From positions 1 to 64,000 of the forward strand of contig CAZURK010000038.1 in assembly GCA_964623055.1 (NCBI GenBank): a stretch of DNA of 64,000 bases, given 5' to 3'. Position numbers and translations under genes: made by a program. Origin of the DNA: JADHUC01 sp964623055. GTDB lineage: Bacteria; Planctomycetota; Planctomycetia; Pirellulales; Pirellulaceae. The notes beneath the pieces are model-generated. The model was not told the origin of the DNA, made no database searches, and saw nothing but the letters and a program-made list of their open reading frames with translations. Shown one piece after another: positions 53,243 through 64,000 of this stretch (its first letter is position 1; each line of letters begins with the position of its first letter).

Positions 53243-53764
53243 ATGAGTAAATACGTCAAAGATTTGGTTGCGAAAGAAATCGCGGGGCAGCTACAAGAGG
53301 TAGACGACGCGCTGCTGGTGAACGTTATCGGTCTGGATGCCAACAAGACCGTCGTTCTCCGGAAGCAGTTGCGCGAGAAGAACATTCGCCTCATGGTGGT
53401 GAAGAACAGCATGGCCATGCGGGCGACGGAGGGCACTCCGCTGGCCGCTGCGTTTGAAGGCGCCGAGGGGACCCTGGCGATGGTATGGGGAGGCGAGGAT
53501 TTCATCTCGCTGGCCAAGGAGATCGTTGCCCTCGATAAGAGCAAGGACTTTACCGAGTTCGAAGCTCGTGGCGGCGTCATGGACGGCGAGCATCTGACAG
53601 CGGAACGAGTCAAAGAGATCAGCAAATGGCCAAACCGCGAGGAGCAGTTGAGTCTGCTTGTGGGCCAGATCCTCTCGCCCGGAGCGAATTTGGTGTCTCA
53701 ACTGCTGGGTCCCGGCGGCGCACTGGCCAGTCAGATCGAGCAAAAAGCAGAGGAATCGGAGTGA
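53243..53764 (+). CDS. rplJ: 50S ribosomal protein L10
   Basis: 173 residues from the ATG at 53243; the longer frame back to 53162 lies over the end of rplA. L10 anchors L7/L12 dimers on the ribosome. Features: LVNVIGLDANKTVVLRKQLR, VVKNSMAMRATEGTPL and the C-terminal L12-binding helix (LVSQLLGPGGALASQIEQ). It is followed by a ~200-base leader before rplL. Confidence 0.97.
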   Translation: MSKYVKDLVAKEIAGQLQEVDDALLVNVIGLDANKTVVLRKQLREKNIRLMVVKNSMAMRATEGTPLAAAFEGAEGTLAMVWGGEDFISLAKEIVALDKSKDFTEFEARGGVMDGEHLTAERVKEISKWPNREEQLSLLVGQILSPGANLVSQLLGPGGALASQIEQKAEESE

Positions 53765-53968
53765 TAGGTGAGCGCGTCAGTCGCGCTTTGTGAAGCGAAG
53801 ATGTAGGTCAGGGCCCGTCCTAGCGATGATGTGGAAGATTCGCGGGTTTCGGTCCTGTTAGGGCGAGCCCCGACCAACGAAAACAAAGAGTCTATTTCCG
53901 TAACCGTAGGCGTCGAAGACGCGGTCGAGTCGTTTCGATGTCCAGTGTGAGAAAGGGCCCAGAACGCC

Positions 53969-54379
53969 ATGTCAGAAGAAGCAGCAACCGTCGATGCTCC
54001 CGATTTCCAGGAGCTTGGCGACAGAATCGCCGAGTTGACCTTGAAACAGGCGAAGGAACTTAGCGACTACCTGAAAGACAAGTACGGAATTGAAGCCGCC
54101 GCGGGCGGTGTGGTGGCAATGGCGCCGGCAGGAGCCGGCGGCGAGGCTGCGGCCGCGGAGGAGGAACAGACCGAATTCGACGTTGTCTTGACGGGATTCG
54201 GGGACAAGAAACTGAACGTCGTCAAGGCCCTAAAAGCCATGACCGGCCAATCGCTTATGGAAGCGAAAAAGTTGGTCGAGAATGCCCCGGTTACGCTGAA
54301 GGAAGCTTTGTCGAAAGAGGAAGCGGAGAAGATGAAGGCCGAACTGGAAGAGGCCGGCGCTTCCATCGAACTCAAGTAA
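53969..54379 (+). CDS. rplL: 50S ribosomal protein L7/L12
   Basis: 136 residues. It forms the flexible stalk that recruits GTPase factors. The N-terminal dimer helix, an Ala/Gly hinge (VVAMAPAGAGGEAAAAEEE) and the C-terminal domain TEFDVVLTGFGDKKLNVVK then TGQSLMEAKKLVENAP are complete. The 204-base gap after rplJ may carry a regulatory leader, but no terminator was recognised. Confidence 0.98.
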   Translation: MSEEAATVDAPDFQELGDRIAELTLKQAKELSDYLKDKYGIEAAAGGVVAMAPAGAGGEAAAAEEEQTEFDVVLTGFGDKKLNVVKALKAMTGQSLMEAKKLVENAPVTLKEALSKEEAEKMKAELEEAGASIELK

Positions 54380-54609
54380 GAACCGTTCCCTGCAAACGAC
54401 TGGCCATTGCCGGGCGCCGCATCGCTTGGCGGTGGGGGTAGTTTACGCTTGATTCTCATACAACGAATCGAAGCGAGTTTTCTGGTTTGTCAGGTCCCGG
54501 GGGATGCTGCGCGCGTAGTGTGCCCCGTTGGGCATCTTTCCCGTTCCCATGCCGGCAGCCCACGCTCGACTGCCCGCTAGTGTTTCTGTCTTTCCCGGAG
54601 CAAACACCT

Positions 54610-57600
54610 ATGGCCACACCAGTCCAAAGACGCCTGAAGCCCACGGAAAAGCGGCAGTTTGGCAGTGGTAGAGAAGCCCTGATTATTCCGGATTTGACCA
54701 AGATCCAGACGGAGAGCTATCGCGCCTTCCTGCAGGATGATGTTGATCCCGATAAACGCAAGAAGAACCAGGGGATGGAAGGCGTCCTGCGCGAAATCTT
54801 CCCCATCGAGAGTTACGACAAACAGGTGAAACTGGATTACCTCAAGTTCGACCTGGGAAAACCGCGTTACACGCCGGACGAATGTCGCCAATTGCGACTC
54901 ACCTACGGTCGGCCGTTTCGCGTGTGGTTGCGGTTGGAGAAGAAGGACGCACCAGTCGACGAGGAAGTATATCTGGGCGACCTGCCCATTATGCTGGGTG
55001 GCGGCGAGTTCATTATCAACGGCGCGGAACGCGTTGTGGTCAGCCAGTTGCACCGCAGTCCGGGTGTCGATTTCGTGATGGAAACGGAGGGCACTTCGGA
55101 TCGCAAACTGCCCAGTTGCCGGGTGATCCCGGAGCGCGGCAGTTGGATTGAGGTCAACGCCACCAAGAAGGACGCGCTGACCGTCCGCATCGATCAGAGT
55201 GGCAAGTTTTCTGCTATGACGCTGTTGCGCGCCATGAGCGAGGAACTGAGTACGGACGCAGACATCATTCGCAAGTTCAACGAAGACATTGTGTCTGTCG
55301 AGACAGTGGTGGACGGACGCAGTGTCATCAAGATCGAAGGCAAAACTGCTGTCGACGATGTCGTGTATCCCTCCTCCAGCGATCGTGCCGGCGAGGTGAT
55401 CGTCGAGGCGGGCCACAAGATCACCAAGAATGCGGCGGAATTGATTTGCGCTTCCGACATCGAGGAAGTCGAGGTCATGCCGCCGGTCAAATCGGCGCTG
55501 ATTTTCAACAGTCTGGCCGAGGACACGACATCCAGCCACGAAGAGGCGTTGCTGCGGATCTACCAACGGCTCCGTCCGGGCAATCCGCCTCAACTGGAAA
55601 AAGCAAAGACGCTCTTCAAGGAGAAATTCTACGACGACAATCGTTATCGGTTGGGGCGGGTCGGCCGATTTCGGATCAACCGCAAACTGCACTTGGACGT
55701 CCCGGAAGAGACGATGACGCTGCGGTGCGAGGACGTGATCGAGGCGATCAAGTATCTACTAGATTTGCAGGTGGGCACGGACGACGCCGAGATCGACGAC
55801 ATCGATCATTTGGGCAACCGCCGCCTGCGTACAATCGACGAATTGGCCAGCGACGAGCTTCGCAAGGGTTTCCTCAAGCTTCGGCGAACCGTCCAGGAAC
55901 GTATGAGCCTCAAAGACCTCGAAGACATGACGCCCCGTGCCCTGATCAACCCCAAGAGTATTTCGGCGGCGATCGAATACTTCTTCGGTCGCGGCGAGTT
56001 GTCGCAAGTTGTCGACCAGACAAACCCACTATCGCAACTGACGCACGAACGCCGCTTGTCGGCGCTGGGACCCGGCGGGCTGAACCGAAAACGTGCCGGG
56101 TTCGAGGTCCGCGATGTGCACATCTCCCACTACGGCCGGATCTGCCCCATCGAAACGCCGGAAGGCACTAACATCGGGCTGATTTCTAGTTTGGCGGTTT
56201 TTGCCAGGGTGGACGAATACGGTTTCCTGATTACGCCCTACCGGGTCGTGAAGAAGGGCAAATTGACCGAGGAAGTTGTCTGGCTCCGGGCCGACCAAGA
56301 AGCCGAAGTTCATGTGGCGCCGGCGGACTCGGAGGTCGATCGCGGCAAGTTGGTTGGCGGCGCGACTCTGATCGCTCGCCACCGGGCCGATTTCGAAATC
56401 GTTGTGCCCGAACAGGTCGAGTTTATCGATGTGGCGCCGAATCAGATGGTTGGGGTGTCGGCTGGTTTGATACCCTTCCTCGAGCACGACGACGCCAACC
56501 GGGCTTTGATGGGGTCGAACATGCAGCGTCAGGCGGTACCTCTGTTGGTGACCGAACCGCCGATCGTGGCAACAGGCATGGAAATGCACGTGGCCCAGAA
56601 CTCGAGCATGGTCGTCAAAGCCAAGCGGACTGGCACGGTGTCCTTCGTGGACGCCGAGCGACTGCAGATCGGCAGCGAGCCCTATCCTTTGAAAAAGTTC
56701 CGCGGGCTGAACGAGCGGACGTGCCTGAACCAGAAGCCGGTCGTTCGTGTCGGTGACAAGGTCGAGAAAGGGCAGGTGATCGCCGACGGCGCGGCGACGT
56801 ACGAGGGTGAATTGGCGCTGGGGCGAAATGTGCTCGTCGGCTTCATGTCCTTCGATGGCTTCAACTTCGAGGACGCAATTATCATCAGCGAAGAGCTGGT
56901 CAAGAACGACGTGTACACTTCGCTCCATATTGAAGAGTTCGACGTCGAAATTCGCGAAACGAAACTGGGGCGTGAGGAGTTCACTCGCGACATTCCCAAC
57001 GTCAGCGAGAAAGCTCTGCGCAACCTGGACGAGAACGGCATAGTCCGGATTGGCACGTACGTCACACAGGGCGACATCCTGGTAGGCAAGGTTTCGCCGA
57101 AATCGAAGACCGAGTTGACTCCCGAAGAGAAGCTGTTGCACGCGATCTTCGGGCGTGCCGGCGAAGACGTGAAGAACGATTCCCTGGAAGCGCCGTCGGG
57201 TATCGAAGGCATCGTGATCGACACGCAGAAGTTCTCGCGACGCATGAGCCTTTCGGAGGAGGAACGCAAGGAATTCGAGAAGGAGCTGAAGCAGGCAGAA
57301 AACGAGGGCAACGAGAAGATCTCGCGCTCGTTTGGAGCGATGGTCGAGGATATGGAAGTCGTGACGGGCCGCCCATTGACCGACGAGGACAAAACGCCGC
57401 TTGTTCGAGACCAGAATCTGAAGTTCATCGTCGAGAAGGCGCAGAATTTCCGGCTGGAATCGGTCGTTGGCAAGATGAAGAGCAAGGAGAAAATCGCGGA
57501 ATTCAAAAAGATTCACGACGGCCAGTGGCCGGAAGTGGAAGAGGCTATTGACGAGCGAGACCGGAAACTGAATAGCCTGAAACGCGGCGACGAACTCCGC

Positions 57601-58344
57601 AGCGGCGTCTTGCAGATGGTCAAGGTGTACATCGCCGCAAAACGCGTTGTCGCTGTAGGCGATAAGATGGCCGGCCGTCATGGAAACAAGGGCGTGATTG
57701 CCAAGATCCTGCCGGTGGAGGACATGCCATTTCTACCGGATGGGACTCCGCTGCAAATCTTGCTCAATCCTTTGGGTGTTCCCAGCCGTATGAACGTCGG
57801 TCAGATTCTGGAAACGCATCTGGGCTGGGCGGGCGCCAAGCTTGGGTTCCAGGCAATCACGCCGGTATTCGACGGAGCCTCGGAAGAGGACATTAACGAC
57901 GCGTTGGATGAAGCCGGTCTGCCGCGACACGGGAAAGTCCAACTGTTCGACGGCCGTACGGGTGAGCCTCTGGCGCAAGAGACTACCGTGGGCTACATCT
58001 ACATGCTCAAACTGCACCATCTGGTCGACGACAAGGTCCACGCCCGCAGCACGGGCCCGTACTCGCTGATCACTCAGCAACCGCTGGGTGGAAAGGCCCG
58101 TTTCGGCGGCCAACGTTTTGGCGAGATGGAAGTGTGGGCGTTAGAGGCCTACGGAGCAGCCTTCATCCTACAGGAACTGTTGACGGTCAAGAGCGATGAC
58201 GTGGAAGGCCGCACGAAAATCTACGAATCCATGGTCAAAGGAGAAAACACGTTGGAGGCCGGCACACCCGCTAGTTTCGACGTGTTGACGAACGAAATCC
58301 GCGGTTTGGCGCTGAATATGCAATTGGAGAAGCGCCGGATCTAA
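54610..58344 (+). CDS. rpoB: DNA-directed RNA polymerase beta subunit
   Basis: 1,244 residues from the ATG at 54610 (GGAG element nine bases upstream); the frame to 54487 adds a cysteine-rich stretch absent from RpoB. Landmarks: the region containing rifampicin-binding residues is near QVVDQTNPLSQLTHERRLSA then ICPIETPEGTNIGLI. Catalytic-cleft strands read NVLVGFMSFDGFNFEDAI and DKMAGRHGNKGV. The C-terminus is MEVWALEAYGAAFILQE. It precedes rpoC by 62 bases; the 230 bases before it hold no gene and perhaps an attenuator. Confidence 0.98.
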   Translation: MATPVQRRLKPTEKRQFGSGREALIIPDLTKIQTESYRAFLQDDVDPDKRKKNQGMEGVLREIFPIESYDKQVKLDYLKFDLGKPRYTPDECRQLRLTYGRPFRVWLRLEKKDAPVDEEVYLGDLPIMLGGGEFIINGAERVVVSQLHRSPGVDFVMETEGTSDRKLPSCRVIPERGSWIEVNATKKDALTVRIDQSGKFSAMTLLRAMSEELSTDADIIRKFNEDIVSVETVVDGRSVIKIEGKTAVDDVVYPSSSDRAGEVIVEAGHKITKNAAELICASDIEEVEVMPPVKSALIFNSLAEDTTSSHEEALLRIYQRLRPGNPPQLEKAKTLFKEKFYDDNRYRLGRVGRFRINRKLHLDVPEETMTLRCEDVIEAIKYLLDLQVGTDDAEIDDIDHLGNRRLRTIDELASDELRKGFLKLRRTVQERMSLKDLEDMTPRALINPKSISAAIEYFFGRGELSQVVDQTNPLSQLTHERRLSALGPGGLNRKRAGFEVRDVHISHYGRICPIETPEGTNIGLISSLAVFARVDEYGFLITPYRVVKKGKLTEEVVWLRADQEAEVHVAPADSEVDRGKLVGGATLIARHRADFEIVVPEQVEFIDVAPNQMVGVSAGLIPFLEHDDANRALMGSNMQRQAVPLLVTEPPIVATGMEMHVAQNSSMVVKAKRTGTVSFVDAERLQIGSEPYPLKKFRGLNERTCLNQKPVVRVGDKVEKGQVIADGAATYEGELALGRNVLVGFMSFDGFNFEDAIIISEELVKNDVYTSLHIEEFDVEIRETKLGREEFTRDIPNVSEKALRNLDENGIVRIGTYVTQGDILVGKVSPKSKTELTPEEKLLHAIFGRAGEDVKNDSLEAPSGIEGIVIDTQKFSRRMSLSEEERKEFEKELKQAENEGNEKISRSFGAMVEDMEVVTGRPLTDEDKTPLVRDQNLKFIVEKAQNFRLESVVGKMKSKEKIAEFKKIHDGQWPEVEEAIDERDRKLNSLKRGDELRSGVLQMVKVYIAAKRVVAVGDKMAGRHGNKGVIAKILPVEDMPFLPDGTPLQILLNPLGVPSRMNVGQILETHLGWAGAKLGFQAITPVFDGASEEDINDALDEAGLPRHGKVQLFDGRTGEPLAQETTVGYIYMLKLHHLVDDKVHARSTGPYSLITQQPLGGKARFGGQRFGEMEVWALEAYGAAFILQELLTVKSDDVEGRTKIYESMVKGENTLEAGTPASFDVLTNEIRGLALNMQLEKRRI

Positions 58345-58406
58345 ACAGAACACAACGCGTGACTGCGTCTTGAACATTCTCGAATCCATCAAAGGAGCAC
58401 GGGCAG

Positions 58407-62789
<4,383 letters not shown>

Positions 62790-62870
62790 CGTATTGACAG
62801 CCGGTGCTGAACCGGTATTCTGAAGTGTTTCGATCCCAAAGACCAAGCCGCCGAGTCGCAAAGGCGAGTG

Positions 62871-63236
62871 ATGCCCACAATCAACCAACTGGTGCGAAAA
62901 AGACGAAAACTGAAGCGAAAAATGAGCAAAGCCCCTGTGCTGGACCAGTGTCCACAGAAACAGGGGGTGTGTCTTCAGGTGCGTACCATGACGCCGAAGA
63001 AGCCGAACTCGGCCTTGCGGAAGATCACACGAGTGCGGCTTTCCAATGGCAAAGAGGTGACGGTTTACATCCCGGGGGAAGGACACAATCTTCAGGAACA
63101 CTCGATCGTACTGGTCCGCGGCGGAAGGGTTCGCGATTTGCCGGGCGTGCGCTACCAAGTCATTCGAGGCGCAGAGGACACCCTCGGAGTTGACGGCCGC
63201 AAACAGTCACGTAGCCGCTATGGTGCGAAGAAGTAG
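62871..63236 (+). CDS. rpsL: 30S ribosomal protein S12
   Basis: 121 residues. S12 lies at the decoding centre. Features: PTINQLVRKRRKLKRK, PQKQGVCLQVRTMTPKKPNS, KITRVRLSNGKEVTVYIPG, and RGGRVRDLPGVRY. The start ATG at 62871 follows an AAGGCGAG site; a GTG one codon upstream is possible. It begins the str-type group 81 bases after rpoC. Confidence 0.98.
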   Translation: MPTINQLVRKRRKLKRKMSKAPVLDQCPQKQGVCLQVRTMTPKKPNSALRKITRVRLSNGKEVTVYIPGEGHNLQEHSIVLVRGGRVRDLPGVRYQVIRGAEDTLGVDGRKQSRSRYGAKK

Positions 63237-63286
63237 TTTTTGGCATTGCGGCTAGGCCGCGGAAGTCTATCTGATAGAGCAGACAT

Positions 63287-63757
63287 ATGGGTCGTATAAC
63301 ATCCAGTAAGACACAACTGAAACCGGATCCACGGCACGGTTCCATCCTTGCCGGCAAGTTCATCAACTGTCTGATGTGGGATGGGAAAAAGACCGTGGCA
63401 CAGCAGGTGTTCTACGGCGCGCTGGAAAACCTCAGGAAAAGGGTCCAGGACAAAGAGCCGATCGACGTCTTCCACGATGCCATCGAGAACGTGAAGCCTC
63501 ATATCGAGGTGAGGTCGAAGCGTGTTGGCGGGGCGTCCTACCAGGTGCCCATGCAAGTCAACAAGGCTCGCCAGCAATCACTGGCGATTCGCTGGCTCCT
63601 GTTGGCGGTTCGGGAGAAGAAGGGGCGGCCCACATCCCAGAAACTGGCCGACGAACTGTTCGCTGCATACAACAGAGAAGGCGCGGCGATGACGCGTCGC
63701 GAGAACACGCACCGCATGGCCGAGGCGAACAAAGCCTTCGCACATTTCGCCTGGTAA
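63287..63757 (+). CDS. rpsG: 30S ribosomal protein S7
   Basis: 156 residues, standard length. S7 initiates assembly of the 30S head. Features: KFINCLMWDGKKTVAQQVFY, FHDAIENVKPHIEVRSKRVG, GASYQVPMQVN, RQQSLAIRWLL and RENTHRMAEANKAFAHF. It is followed by a hairpin with terminator-like shape before fusA. Confidence 0.98.
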   Translation: MGRITSSKTQLKPDPRHGSILAGKFINCLMWDGKKTVAQQVFYGALENLRKRVQDKEPIDVFHDAIENVKPHIEVRSKRVGGASYQVPMQVNKARQQSLAIRWLLLAVREKKGRPTSQKLADELFAAYNREGAAMTRRENTHRMAEANKAFAHFAW

Positions 63758-63772
63758 TAGAGCAGAAATAAC

Positions 63773-63803
63773 AACGCCGCGCAACAACGCGGCGTTCTTT
63801 ATG
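63773..63803 (+). terminator. Hairpin between rpsG and fusA (terminator or attenuator)
   Basis: aacgccgcg (63773-63781), loop caacaa, cgcggcgtt (63788-63796), then cttta. The 9-base perfect stem is strong, but the T-run is short. It could reduce transcription into fusA, giving more S12/S7 than EF-G, or stop it with a new start downstream. Confidence 0.5.
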
Positions 63804-63859
63804 CGCCAACATTCCCCGGGCCTCCGGAACGAGACCTGGGGAGGGCACTGCAGGCAATC

Positions 63860-64000
63860 ATGACTCGCCAAATAGACAACATCCGCAACATCGGCATCAT
63901 TGCCCACATCGACGCCGGCAAGACGACCGTCACCGAGCATATGCTCTACTACAGCGGTGCCAAGCATCGTGTGGGTTTCGTCGACAAGGGCACCGCCGAG
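63860..64000 (+). CDS. fusA: Translation elongation factor G, partial (3' end beyond window)
   Basis: Only the first 47 residues are present. The G1 motif NIGIIAHIDAGKTTVTEHML is diagnostic of EF-G, which moves tRNAs during translocation. The following switch-1 side (AKHRVGFVDKGTAE) differs from the GEVHDG-type text of typical bacterial EF-G1. This may mean an EF-G of the spirochaete/planctomycete type; the rest of the gene is needed. It starts 102 bases after rpsG. Confidence 0.93.
   Translation, partial: MTRQIDNIRNIGIIAHIDAGKTTVTEHMLYYSGAKHRVGFVDKGTAE

Overview
The window looks like the chromosome of a planctomycete, probably Pirellulales-like. The main clues are the 1,926-residue surface-type protein at 37996-43776, with an N-terminal FEPLEDRWMLA motif and a C-terminal type I dockerin pair (DVNxDG...LDVLLVIN), which is a planctomycete hallmark. 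Further clues are many secreted or anchored proteins of unknown function, an unusual sigma factor, a Ser/Thr kinase with a receiver-like tail, and sparse operons separated by palindromic repeats. There is no rRNA, CRISPR array, transposase or prophage gene.

Layout. (1) 1-16.4 kb is mostly single or paired genes: a secreted unknown; an ADP-ribosylglycohydrolase-like protein abutting an Ap4A phosphorylase; a fused membrane/spermidine-synthase protein; FxsA; dihydroorotase; a Uma2 nuclease-like protein; a WD40 propeller; a GH81 beta-1,3-glucanase; an alpha/beta-hydrolase-fold protein lacking its nucleophile; a VWA protein. (2) 16.4-23.9 kb holds a nuclease-like unknown and then a tight five-gene operon: three B12-binding-type radical SAM enzymes, one MoaA/SPASM-like radical SAM enzyme and one flippase-like membrane protein. 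This is the best candidate for an undescribed pathway. (3) 24-37.3 kb contains a PH-like membrane protein, QueE and QueF (queuosine), an SPFH fusion, RecG, a kinase with a pseudo-receiver, family 4 uracil-DNA glycosylase, a Pro/Lys-tailed unknown and a Ski2-like helicase. (4) 38-43.8 kb is the giant repeat protein. (5) 44-48.5 kb has a GroES paralogue, a secreted unknown and the multi-HTH sigma factor. (6) 48.6-64 kb is the core information-processing block: tRNA-Thr(TGT), Tyr(GTA), Gly(TCC), Thr(GGT), tuf, tRNA-Trp, secE, nusG, rplK, rplA, rplJ, rplL, rpoB, rpoC, rpsL, rpsG and the start of fusA.

The first 37 kb carries many intergenic inverted repeats that begin GTAG and end CTAC, each arm itself a hairpin. 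This is the architecture of enterobacterial REP/BIME elements. Several are nested inside each other, and two copies of one family show compensatory stem changes. They are not seen in the tRNA/rpo/ribosomal block.

All functions are assigned by reading motifs in the translations. No database search was run. Where a start codon was moved from the longest reading frame, the entry says why.
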